This document shows positions 54,732-64,000 of a stretch of DNA of 64,000 bases, one piece after another. A program made the translations under genes and the position numbers. The stretch comes from Neoceratodus forsteri (lineage: Eukaryota; Chordata; Ceratodontiformes; Ceratodontidae), in the NCBI GenBank assembly GCA_016271365.2, contig CM057456.1:887960001-888024000 (forward strand), in the 5' to 3' direction. Numbering within the stretch: position 1 is the stretch's first letter; each line of letters opens with the position of its first letter. Under the pieces are notes generated by a model. It was not told the DNA's origin. It ran no database searches and saw only the letters and a list, made by a program, of their open reading frames with translations.

Positions 54732-56013
54732 ATGATACCAACAATCATATTAGCAGATGGGGTACAGGCAATTGAGTGTGAAATATGCAAAATGTATCAA
54801 GTTAATAAAGATGCAAACACTTGCCTGACATTTGTATGTGGTAAATGTAAGGACAACATTGATATGGCAAATGAAATACAAATGTTTAGTACTAGACTTC
54901 GGCACCTTGAAGAGAGTCAGCTACAAATGAGAAAAAGGTTGCAAGACAAAGACATAGACAGTATGCTATCCAACAGACACTCAGATGGTGCTAGGGAACA
55001 ATGTAATGAAAACAAAGGTGTTCCAGACAATGAAAGCCAAATAATTGAAACAATTATAGAAAGGGAAAACCAAAATGAAAAATGTACAAGACAGGATAAA
55101 AATATTACTAATGGGGAAACCGAATGGTTTCAGCTCCAGGCAAAAAAGGTTGCCAAAAGGAGGAGAAGGGTGATAATGTTTCAATTACCAAGGGGAAATC
55201 ACTTTGATCCCCTAATTACATGTGAGGAGACACACATTGGAAGTGAACTATGTGTAAATGAAAGAAGTTCTCTAATACATCCAATAAAACAGGAATCCAC
55301 AGGTACAGAGTATAAAAACCCAAATGAAGAAAGCACCAATGTGGGTGACAGACCTATATCAATTAATGTACAGCATACTTCAGGATCATCCTCACTGGAG
55401 AAAGTACATACCTCTGGGCAATCAGAGAATATAAATTAATTTTTAGAAAGTGTATTGGCACAAGAGTCAGTGAAAATGAACACAAAGACAATAATAACTC
55501 GGAAGACTTTAGTAGTGGGTGACTCGATGATCAAACATCTTGATCAGGCAATATGTAATCCTGACAAAAGTTCGAGAACCTTGTGCAGCTATTGGGGTGC
55601 AAAAATATCAGATATTACTGTTATGGCTGAGAACATTGTTGGAAACACTGGCAATAATCTTCTGGGTTATTGTGCATGCTGGGGCAAATAATGTACTTAA
55701 TGAGCCTATTGCAAAAATAAAGCAGGACTATGGAGCATTGACTAACAAGTTTCTTGATTTAGGAAGTGAGGTTGTACTGTCAGAAATACTCCCGATGCCT
55801 AAAGCAAGTGGTTACCAACATAAAAAAATTGCACAACTTAACAATTGGTTAAAAAGATGGTGCCTACAACAAAATATAACATGTATAACACATTGGGAGG
55901 AATTTGATGGGAGGGATGAGTTGTATTGCTGGGATGGTCTGCACCTCAGTAGAAGAGGAAGCAGACTTCTAGGGAAACAACTGGGTGAATTCATACAGCA
56001 TTCTTTAAACTAG
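54732..56013 (+). pseudogene. LINE I ORF1: PHD-like finger, coiled coil, SGNH esterase
   Basis: The first frame, from ATG at 54,735, runs 235 codons. Residues about 14-40 hold the cysteine pattern IECEICKMYQV..TCLTFVCGKCKD, a PHD/zinc-finger-like module. A heptad-type helix follows (MFSTRLRHLEESQLQMRKRL), then a hydrophilic linker rich in Glu/Asn. A stop at 55,437 and a further frame (55,455) open the esterase: TLVVGDSMIKHLDQ with the nucleophile Ser near 55,520. After a frameshift near 55,665 the reading continues HAGANNVLNEP, EVVLSEILPMPKASGY, LNNWLKRWCLQQN and YCWDGLHLSRRGSRLLG (Asp-His block, 55,930), ending at 56,011. All three esterase blocks survive, which is unusual among the copies here. 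Confidence 0.9.
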
Positions 56014-56117
56014 ATATTGGGGGGAGAGATGGGCAAATATGGCACCTCTCTTGAAATCTGTACCCATAAACCAACTACAACATATACCTAAGAACAATAA
56101 TAAGGGTATGACACAAA

Positions 56118-58740
56118 CACAGACTTATTCGGATTTAGAATTTACCTTAATAAATGCTAGAAGTCTTAGGAATAAGATCGATGAATTTACTCTTTACCTC
56201 TATAAACATGATATAGATGTTTATGGATTAACTGAATCTTGGCTCAATGATATTGATTGGGGACACATGTAAAAGGCTACACTAAAATATATGAAAAATA
56301 GAAAAGACCAAAGGGGTGGTGGAGTGGTATTCTATATAAAAGACAATTTAAAAGCATATGAAATAGATAAAACTAGTGAAGAAATTAAAATTATCTTTGG
56401 ATACAGATTAAGCTGAAAAACAAACTTCTCACATTAGGATTATACTATAGGTCACCTGTACTCAATAACAAGGAAACAGTAAAATTTCTACAAAGTTTGG
56501 AACATCATGAATATATGGATAATACTATAATTATAGGAGACTTTAACTTCCCAAACATTAACTGGAATAACCTGGTCAGTAGTAACCTAGTAGAAAACAG
56601 ATTTATTGATTTTACTATACATAATAGCCTAGATGAGTTGGTATCAAAACCTACCAGGGGCAAACATATCCTCGACTTAATATTAACTAATAGTACAGAG
56701 GATATTTCTGACATTAGATTAGTAGCACCTTTAGGAGATAGTGACCATAGGGTTATAGAGTTTTCATATAAGACGCACTACATACAAACAAAAGAAAAAA
56801 CAGTGATTAGAAATTTTCAAAAAGCAAATTATAATAACATCAAGGAGTATTTGTCAAAATGGGATTGGAAACAGGAATTTCAGAATAAAGATTTAAATAT
56901 GATCTGGAATAATATCAAAAATCATCTGGAATATTGTATAGAAGAATGGGTACCAATGATTAGCAAGTATCAAAAAATTAAAAAAATCCTCCTTGGTGGA
57001 ACAGGTCAATAAAAAAATTACTTGGAAAAAAGAGACAGTTGTATAGTAAGTGGAAGAGGAACTCATCTGAAGTAATAAATACAAAGCTAAAAAATGTAAT
57101 AAACAGTTACAATTTGCAATTAGGAAAGCTAAGCGGAGTATGGAATTAAAATTGGTAAACAAAACTAAGGACAATAAACAACAATTCTTTAATTATATAG
57201 GGACCCTGAGAGGTAATCAAAAGGGAATTGGGCCAATAGTTACAGTAAATAAAACACTTACAGACAAAAGGGAAATAGCATCAGAATTAAATATGTACTT
57301 TCTAGGTGTGTTTGAACCGAAATAAATATTTTTTGAAACTAAAGGAGCTAGGCAAAATGAATATATTCCTATTAATGAAAAATAAATCATAACTATAGTC
57401 AAGGGGTTAAAATCAAGTAGTTCAGCTGGGCCAGATGGTATAACACAGAAATTCCTGCAGGGATTGATAAATGAACTGGCTGGACCAATCACATATCTTT
57501 TTAATATATCATTAATAAATGGAATTACATTACCCAAATGGGGGCTTGCATATACAACTCTGATACATAAATCTGGAGCTAGTTCAGAGGTTAAGAACTA
57601 TAGACCAATAAGTCTGACTTCAGTCATAGGTAAAGTTCTGGAAAGAGTTATTCAACATAGGATACTTGACCATCTGGAAAAGGAGCAGATAGTTGATATC
57701 TCACAACATGGATTCACCAGTGGTAGGTCTTGCCTCACTAATTTGATAACTTTCTTTAAACCAGTGAATGAGGCCTTAAGAAAATGGAGTACCAGTTGAT
57801 GATATACCTGGATTTTGCCAAGGCTTTTGACTAGGTATCACATAGAACAATAATAGAACAGTTATATCAGATTAATCTTGGGACCAATATAATAGAATGG
57901 GTTACATCGTGGTTGAAGGATAGGAAGCAGAGAGTGATGGTTAAGGTAAACCAGTTGGAGTGGGGGGGAGGTGACAAGTAGTGTTCCCCAGGGATCAGTT
58001 CTGGGACCTACATTGTTTAATATACTTGTGAGAACACTCCAAACAACAGATACTGCTTGGATAAGCAAGTATGCAGATGACTGCAAACTTGGGGGTCTGG
58101 TACATAATCTTGCAGATGGTCAAAAACTCCAAGATAATTTATATAAACTCTTAGATTGGACTATAAAAAACAAAATGATGTTTAATATATCTAAATGCAA
58201 AGAAATGCACTTGGGTCCCAAAAATCCAAACTTTGTTTATAAATGAAATAATCAAATATTAGAAACAACATCTGAGGAAAGGGATTTAGGCATTTTCGTA
58301 ACGAATACATTATCAATGGATGTGCATACAAAAAAAATGGTTAAAAAATTTCAGAAAATGTTGGACTACACACTGTCAAATATCAAAAGTAGAGATAAAG
58401 AGGTAATTATCCCACTTTATACCAGTCTGGTATGACCACATTTGGAACATTGCTCCCAGTTCTTTGCCGCTACTACTGTAAGAAGTCAGAAATTGAAAGA
58501 AGGAGTACAAAGAAGGATAACAAAAAAAGTCAGAGGATGACATAATGTGCCATACTGTAACAGGCTACAGAACTTGGGACTATACTCAACTGATTATAGG
58601 CAACTAAAAGGGGATCTATGTCTAGTATTTAGAGCCACCAAAGATCAAATGCTAATGGAAAGCATAGGACTTAAAAGATGTGAAGAACAAAATAAAAAGA
58701 CTAGATCACATAACTGTAGATTAAAAGGTGACATAAATAA
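56118..58740 (+). pseudogene. LINE I ORF2: endonuclease and reverse transcriptase
   Basis: Endonuclease: LEFTLINARSLRNKIDEFTL (56,137), VYGLTESWLND, TIIIGDFNFPNINW (56,523), LDLILTNSTEDIS, APLGDSDHRVIEF (56,729). Reverse transcriptase: SSSAGPDGITQKF (57,415), NYRPISLTSVIGKVLERVI (57,596), LDFAKAFD then a stop (57,810), VPQGSVLGPTLFNIL (57,982), KYADDCKLGG with an intact Asp pair (58,066), then MMFNISKCKEMHLGPKNPN (58,178). The thumb is in broken frames (PHLEHCSQF near 58,438; a C-terminal frame at 58,547-58,750). The intact YADD alongside scattered stops suggests decay after insertion rather than an ancient ruin. Confidence 0.9.
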
Positions 58741-58972
58741 GACAAAATAAGTTTGGACTTTTTTACTCAAAGAGTAATACAAAGTTGGAATGAATTACCC
58801 AGATACTTGATTGAAAGTGAAATATGGGAAGTTTCAAATATAAATTAGATATATATGTGGGAAACAAAAAATTCATGTACCTCCAATAGCAAAATTAGGT
58901 GGTGAGTTCATTAAGGATAAATTGTCTATAGAACTCAAAATTAACCTATGAACCTATGAACCTATAAACCTA

Positions 58973-59595
58973 TATTGAGCTCCGTTAATCTGTCCTCATA
59001 TGTTTTCTGATGCAGTCCCAGCACCATTTTGGTTGCCCTTCTCTGAACTGCCTCCATTTTGTTAATGTCCTTGTGTAGGTGCAGCCTCCAGTACTGCATA
59101 CAGTACTCCAGATGGGAGCTAACCAGTGTCTTGTAAAGAGGGATTATTACCTCCCTCTTACAACTTGTGATACCCCTACTAATACACCCCCACATCCATC
59201 TAGCCTTACCTACTGCTTTAGTGGTCTGCTTGGATGATTTCAGGTCATCTGTGATGATGATGCCCAAGTCTCTTTCTTCCCTTGTGACTGCCAGCAACTC
59301 CCCTCCCAACCTATAGGTAGCTTCAGGGTTTCTCTTCCCTATGTGCATGATCTTGTACTTCTTTGCATTAAACCCCAGTTGCCACTCTTCTGACCATTTT
59401 GCCTGTTTATCCAGATCTCTTCTCATTCTGCCCACCCCATCAGGATCATCTACTCTGTTGCAGATCTTGCTGTCATCTGTAAACAGACAGACCTTACCTT
59501 CCAGTTCATCCGCAATATCACTGATGAAGATATTGAAGAGGACTGGCCCCAGGACTGATCCCAGAGGTACCCCACTTGTGACTTGCATCTCTTCT
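58973..59595 (-). pseudogene. LINE K ORF2, reverse-transcriptase piece
   Basis: One long frame: VTSGVPLGSVLGPVLFNIFI (motif B, Leu for Gln), CLFTDDSKIC (motif C, Thr before the Asp pair), LGFNAKKYKIMHIGKRNPEA, TREERDLGIIITDDLK, VIIPLYKTLVSSHLEYCMQY, VQRRATKMVLGLHQKTYEDR. The open frame extends 5' to 59,792, but the part above 59,595 has no LINE similarity and is read-through. Confidence 0.9.
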
Positions 59596-59599
59596 GACT

Positions 59600-60015
59600 G
59601 TATATAGCAGTGAATCCAACATAGCAGCAAATACTGCAGTTTAAACAGATAGGTATAAAAAAGAAGCACAGCATTCATACATACAGTACCGAAAAGGACA
59701 CAGCTATCCACATATACTGTATAAAAAAGAGATGGTGTGAAAAAGCAAAAGATTATATCCACATACAGAACTAAATTTCCAACATTCCGCACTCTTCTTA
59801 CATCTTTTTCAAGCTAAGTGGAGTCTGAAATGTTGGGGATTTACTGCTATGCTGGGGTATCAACTTTTGCCTTTTTGCATAATACTGTGAGGAAATAAAT
59901 ATGAGGAATGCTCTATTTGTAGATAACATTGTTATTGATGTTGTGTACAGGTGCTGTTGCTTCTCCATTTAGCTTTGAATACTCTAGACAGCTTGCTTTT
60001 CTCTGCTTCCTTTAT
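59600..60015. other. No recognisable gene
   Basis: AT-rich flank of LINE K; no repeat family recognised. Confidence 0.45.
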
Positions 60016-60017
60016 AA

Positions 60018-60049
60018 CAGATATGTGAATGAATTCATTCACATATCTG
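60018..60049. repeat. 32-bp perfect palindrome
   Basis: Two 16-bp arms with no spacer, centred on gaattc; the left half is cagatatgtgaatgaa. Confidence 0.97.
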
Positions 60050-60067
60050 GACTGAGTAGTACGGTAT

Positions 60068-60116
60068 GGGCTGAACGCCCATTGGCTCATTCTGTGAACC
60101 AATGGGCATGCAGCCC
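60068..60116. repeat. Inverted repeat, 18-bp arms with 13-bp loop
   Basis: Arms 'gggctgaacgcccattgg' (60,068) and 'ccaatgggcatgcagccc' (60,099) pair apart from about two mismatches. It lies 18 bp from the 32-bp palindrome and could be part of the same non-autonomous element's terminus. Confidence 0.88.
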
Positions 60117-60234
60117 TAAAGAGCTGTCAGTCGGTAGGTGGCGGGGCGGCAGGCGGGTGGGGTGCTGCCATCCGCCAGCTGACGGGGGAGAGCAGGGCAG
60201 TGGGGCTCAGTGGGCAGGTGGGGTGGGGGGTACA

Positions 60235-60480
60235 CTAGACCACCAGGGTAGTAGAGGTATTTGATGAGGTACTGATGCCCACGATCAGGCAGTGATTGGT
60301 CCACTGTACCACCAGGGATATTGGACTTGGGGGGAGTTCTATTACTGATGCCCGCGATCAGGCTCAGTGCGGTCCACTGGACCACCAGGGATATTGGACT
60401 TGGGAGGCTTAATCTTCAGGACGAATGCCCCCAATCGGGCACATAGAGGTTCATTGGACCACCAGGGACATTGGCCCATG
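60235..60480 (+). repeat. Minisatellite, ~78-bp unit, three to four copies
   Basis: Units share 'ggaccaccagggatattgga' and 'actgatgcccacgatcaggc' with small changes. GC-rich compared with the surroundings. Pro/Gly-rich open frames across it are repeat translations. Confidence 0.85.
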
Positions 60481-60599
60481 ATGGGGCATGGAGGGGTGCC
60501 ACCAGGTGCAGCAGGAACTCAGGTGGCCACCCACAGGTGGCAGCTACTGTGTTGCACCCTGCAATGCAGCAGCTCACCTGTGGGTGGCCATCACTTGTT

Positions 60600-60875
60600 C
60601 CTTTTTTTTTGGCTTAACTTTGTGCAGGCGCAGGTAGGGATTGTGCATGCATGACTCTGCACATCCCGGCTGAATATCGGGCTGTGCAGGTTATGCATGC
60701 ACTTCCACTTGTGCCTGCATACATTACTGATGCGCTCCGGCACATCGGGATTTCTGCGGCGCACTTTTCCTTTTTGAATATCACACCGGGGCACATCAGT
60801 GGGTTGTACATGGTGCAACACTGTTGTGCCATGCACAACCCTTTTGAATATCTGGGCCATTATTCAAATAACTCA
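60600..60875. repeat. GC-richer repeat ending 'gaatatctgggccattattc'
   Basis: Contains several small inverted words ('gtgcatgcatgac', 'tgcatgcac', 'gttgtac..tgcaac..gttgtgcc..gcacaac'). Its end resembles 62,740-62,790 and 63,690-63,720, which share 'atattcaaaag' next to 'ggggc' or 'agggat'. Probably a non-autonomous DNA element; family unknown. Confidence 0.5.
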
Positions 60876-60879
60876 ACTA

Positions 60880-61655
60880 GGACAAAATAGCTATTACATT
60901 TGCTTTCAAAAATATATTATGATTGAATTTTTATAGCCTTCCTCATTCAGTAGTATCTCAGAATACCTGAAAGGTATCTGCCAGACAAACAAGATATAAT
61001 GTGCAGGAAAAATATAACTGTATGGGAAGAACATAACATCAATAATGCAATAGCAGAGTGAGTATCATAATATAGGTTGCTGCACTAGAGCAAAGAGGAA
61101 TGACTGTAAGAAGAACACAACAATTTAGGTTGACTGGTGATATTCAGAGTAGCTGGGACAAGAGTGGAAGAGGCTTAGATTGAAAATTGGATCAGAAAAC
61201 AAAAGAAGGTAAAAATATAAAAGTCAAGCTCTGAAAATAATAGACAGTCAGTCTTAGGAGAGCTGAAGGGTCTTCTACCTATGGTTAACAGGAGGATTAG
61301 TTATAGATGGGACATGGTTCAGTCATGGAGGAGATCACTGCCTGCACCTCTTACAGCAGAGGTTGGATGCTGTGTCATACAGAATGAGTGCTGGGGTAAG
61401 AACAAGGGGTGTCTTTGAGTCAAAAATTGGGGAAATGGTGTCTTGACCCAGAAAAAGAAGATGCTTGAATCAATGGCTTCCATTTATGGATTTAAAATAG
61501 TTTCTAATTAATAGTTAATATACAGCAGCTCTTTGAATAGACCCCCAGAGCTAAACCGCAAGAAAGAAAATAAAAAGGTGACTGTTGGGTGCAGGCAATA
61601 CATTCTTTGAGGCTGATCCCCCACTGATCAGCAGTTACATCCCTGTATGTTATGC
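60880..61655. other. No recognisable gene
   Basis: Plain AT-rich spacer. Confidence 0.45.
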
Positions 61656-61659
61656 TGCT

Positions 61660-61800
61660 TCATATGTTTATCTGATTTTTGAAGGAGTTTAACATTGCGT
61701 GGTTAACTTCATGCTCTGGTAGGCTGTGCCAAGCATCCACCCCCCCCGTTGCCTTGTTGCCCTCTTCTGCACCCTCACCACTCTTCCAAAATAACACCTT
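61660..61800 (-). mobile_element. LINE M: small L2/CR1-like C-terminal remnant
   Basis: Minus-strand reading GGVDAWHSLPEHEVNHAMLN followed by SFKNQINI fits the ORF2 C-terminal pattern 'V..WN.LP.EVVN...LNSFKN.LD' of L2-like LINEs. Only about 45 residues are recognisable. The rest of the 104-codon frame has no similarity. Confidence 0.55.
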
Positions 61801-61979
61801 TGGTAAGATGTACAAAACTACAGGGAGCTCTATATGAGGCATGAACAGTGTATGGTATGGGGCATCAACACATTGCTTGATACATTTATTTAAAATATAC
61901 AGATAGGAATAAATCAATTGTTGTATTGCTGTCTGCTGGCTGTTTGGACCATGAAGCAATGGCAGCAACATCATCTGAG

Positions 61980-62740
61980 ATCTCTTGTTGAAAAGACCAG
62001 TAAAATACTTTCAACTTACAGCCACAAGAATAATATCCTGTTGTATATTTACAAAAAGTCATGCAAACGTTAATACTATAAGTTTACAGAGATTACATAA
62101 TTGGCTCCTGGGGAGGAAGTTGGGGCACATGGTGACAGTGTTTATATACTTTCTGCCAGCTGATGAAGAAGTGACATTGGCATCAACTATAAATGCAAGA
62201 GCTCACTCAATGTGCAGGATGAGGATTGGGTGTGGCCATGGAAACCCTGTTTATCATGTTAGGATACAGCCAGAATTAAGGGGAAACAATTATAATAATA
62301 TTTTAAAATGTAAGCTGAAGACAGTTCTAGTGTATAGCATGTTCTAATGAGGAATCAATGAACATACAAAGAAGCCATGCAGTATTAGGCCATTTGATCT
62401 ATCTAGTTCACTTGCATTGCCTGATCCACAGCATTAAGCTACTGATCCTGCTCCCTCCCGCTCAATCCTCCCATCCTTCTGAATTTACTTTGGGGGGGAG
62501 TGAAGGAGGTCAATATCCCAGTGTATGCTCTGAGAAACTAACTAGTGGTGGGATACTGGATAACTGCCCTTTTATAGTATTTCTATCATAAAATCAAATT
62601 AATGTATTTCAAATGTTTGATCAGGAAAAGTATACTGCTCTACAAGGCCACTGATTTTTGGTTTTTACCAGAAAACCTGGTAAAATTCTAGAATTTGGAC
62701 TGCCTGCACACCTGTAAAAACAAAGAATTTCATGGAATTT
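61980..62740. other. No recognisable gene
   Basis: One 120-codon plus frame (61,985-62,347) carries no domain I recognise; the rest is spacer. Confidence 0.4.
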
Positions 62741-62789
62741 GCCATTTTTGGCCAGGGGCTAGATATTCAAAAGTACACCTGGCAATACA

Positions 62790-63648
62790 TAGATACATAG
62801 ATAGTGTCGGCAGATAAGGGCCTCTGGCCCACCTAGTCTGCCCATTTGAGCTTGTAAGTTCAGTTTATGTTTTCCTAGAAGTCTGTTGCCCCTTACCCCT
62901 GACCTCCAAAATTCCTTTATGTCTATCCCATGCATTCTTAAATCCCATGATTGTTTCAGCCCCCACCACTTCCTCTGGCAGGGTGTTCCACTTCTCCACC
63001 ACCCGTTCTGTGAAGAAATTCTTCCTCATGTTTCCTCTGAATTGTCCTCCCTCCAACTTCATCCCATGCCCTCTAGTCCTGGTACATCTTTTTCGCTTAA
63101 AAATAGTGTATTCCTGCACCCTGTTCCTCCCTGTGAGATACTTGTATGTCTCTATCATATCCCCTCTCTCCCTCCTCTCCTCCAGGGAGTACATGTTCAG
63201 TTCCTTCAACCTGTCTTCATAGGACCTGTGATGCAATCCATGCACCATCTTTGTTGCCCTCCTCTGAACCTTCTCTGCCCTGTCTATGTCCTTACATAGG
63301 TATGGTCTCCAGAACTGTACACTGTACTCCAGGAGGGGCCTCACTAGTGTCTTGTATAGTGGAATTATGACATCCCTTTTCCTGCTGGTGATGCCCTTGC
63401 CTATGCATCCCAGCATCCTATTTGCTTTACCTGCTGCCTTATCACACTGTTTTCCTACCTTGAGGTCATCAGAGATGATAACCCCAAGATCCCTTTCCTG
63501 TTTGGTGCATGCTATATCCTCACCCCTCAACTGATATATTGTGCCAGGGTTTTTGTGCCCCATATGCATTATCTTGCACTTCTTTGCATTGAATTTCAAC
63601 TGCCAAACCCCTGACCATTCTTCAAGTTTCTGCAGGTCCCTTCTCAAT
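62790..63648 (-). mobile_element. LINE J: young-looking CR1/L2-type 3' fragment
   Basis: The 3' end at about 62,790 shows 'acatagatacatagatag' and 'cccacctagtctgccca' on the plus strand. The 5' truncation is near 63,648. It inserted into the repeat whose pieces flank it ('ctagatattcaaaagtac' at 62,760 and 'gatatattcaaaag' at 63,703). The coding part is open throughout, unlike every other LINE here. Confidence 0.9.
62865..63648 (-). pseudogene. LINE J ORF2 C-terminal part, uninterrupted
   Basis: About 258 codons without a stop: LRRDLQKLEEWSGVWQLKFN, AKKCKIMHMGHKNPG, KQERDLGVIISDDLKVG, DVIIPLYKTLVRPLLEYSVQ, VQRRATKMVHGLHHRSYEDR, LNMYSLEERRERGDMIETY, NFFTERVVEKWNTLPEEVVG. Catalytic RT motifs lie upstream of the truncation and are absent. 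The same frame continues to 63,875 in unrelated sequence, giving a 336-codon ORF. The extra 77 or so residues are read-through and there is no reason to think it is translated. Confidence 0.92.
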
Positions 63649-63649
63649 G

Positions 63650-64000
63650 CAATGGCACAAGTGGTTGCTCCATGCAACTGAGTTGTGCTGGAGCAACAAA
63701 GGGATATATTCAAAAGAGATGTACCATGCTGCATCTTGTCTGAATATACCAAAAAATGTCTGTGGCACAAATCCAATGCACCGGTGAATCCCCCACACAG
63801 GTCTGAATACCAGGAATGGGAAATGCACCAGTGCATCAGAGATACGCCATGCACAAATTCCTGATATTCAGGCACAAATATGTAAATGGAGCCATTTGCA
63901 TGTCATTATGGCCCCAATTGCAGGAGTTGTGCAGGGCTGACCAGTGAAATGCACCTGGCACCCTGCACAGCATGCGGTGCTGTCAGTGGAAGTCCAGTGG
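63650..64000. repeat. Repeat flanking LINE J, continues past the window
   Basis: Contains 'gtggttgctccatgcaactg'/'gagttgtgctggagcaac', an imperfect inverted pair, and repeated 'aatgcacc', 'tgcaca' words. Similar vocabulary to 60,600-60,875. Truncated by the window edge. Confidence 0.45.

Larger units (their letters stand above)
54213..58972 (+). mobile_element. LINE I: nearly full-length CR1-clade element
   Basis: About 4.76 kb, with both ends fixed by the interrupted reading of LINE K. It has a ~520-bp 5' UTR (54,213-54,731), ORF1 (finger, coiled coil, esterase), ORF2 (endonuclease, RT) and a 3' end made of 'aacctatg' octamers (58,943-58,972), the kind of tail CR1 elements carry. I see no long target-site duplication, as usual for CR1. 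Damage is moderate: about one frameshift in ORF1 and ten or so breaks in ORF2. It is AT-rich, unlike the G-rich LINE G. Confidence 0.93.
53793..59595 (-). mobile_element. LINE K (minus), split by LINE I
   Basis: Two pieces: the 5' part at 58,973-59,595 and the 3' part at 53,793-54,212. The protein reading stops at YEDRLTELNI at 58,973 and resumes at YLYTLEQRKGSGDMIE at 54,212. That is exactly the continuous CR1/L2 sequence ELNxYxLEERR. The 3' end at about 53,795 has 'catagaaacatagaaatata' and 'cccatccagtctgccca' (plus strand). The 5' end is truncated near 59,595, within RT motif B. LINE I is the inserted sequence. Confidence 0.93.

Noticed and set aside
54732..55439. 235-codon ORF with a PHD-like finger as a host chromatin gene
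   Set aside because: It is followed by an esterase frame, then endonuclease and RT in order, and sits within exact LINE I boundaries, so it is LINE ORF1.
62865..63875. 336-codon minus-strand ORF as a host gene
   Set aside because: The C-terminal 258 codons are LINE reverse-transcriptase thumb; the N-terminal part is unrelated read-through beyond the 5' truncation.

Overview
This window is repeat-dominated nuclear DNA from a vertebrate, and I find no host protein-coding gene, rRNA or functional tRNA in it. Several families of CR1/L2-clade non-LTR retrotransposon (LINE) are present. Two MIR-like tRNA-derived SINEs, a pogo/Tigger DNA transposon and long (TA)n tracts accompany them. There is no bacterial gene organisation and there are no L1 or Alu elements. 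This mix suits a large-genomed sarcopterygian such as a caecilian amphibian or lungfish. That is an inference from repeat types, not a species call.

Layout. 0-6 kb: a SINE with a 20-bp target-site duplication, a second SINE on the minus strand, and a decayed Tigger transposase. 6.3-11.35 kb: a CR1 element (A, plus) with a minus-strand LINE (B) inserted in its first ORF. 13.5-18.4 kb: a MIR-like SINE, an L2/Rex1-like LINE fragment (C) and a minus LINE (D) carrying an internal tandem duplication. 20.45-23.8 kb: a plus LINE (F) split by a minus CR1 (E). 23.95-27.7, 32.4-36.6, 38.75-41.45, 43.5-45.97 and 47.3-51.8 kb: copies and fragments of an unfamiliar repeat, called TA-foldback here, which abuts (TA)n tracts, opens with a ~350-bp hairpin, and carries internal tandem arrays and a conserved distal end. 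27.96-32.38 kb: a nearly full-length plus LINE (G). 41.46-42.3 kb: another L2/Rex1-like fragment (H). 42.4-43.5 kb: a hairpin MITE and a 364-bp foldback carrying two hammerhead-ribozyme-like motifs, one per strand. 52.9-59.6 kb: a LINE remnant (L), a MIR-like SINE, and a minus LINE (K) split by a nearly full-length CR1 (I). 60-64 kb: palindromes, a ~78-bp minisatellite, a LINE remnant (M) and a young-looking minus LINE 3' end (J).

How the parts relate. The autonomous LINEs encode a zinc-finger/coiled-coil/esterase ORF1 and an endonuclease/reverse-transcriptase ORF2, but every copy is broken by stops, frameshifts or truncation. Three element-inside-element insertions give a relative order of events. 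The most interesting signals are the paired hammerhead motifs near 43.3 kb and the (TA)n-bounded foldback family. All boundaries were read by eye and are accurate to roughly 5-30 bp unless an exact duplication or motif is cited.
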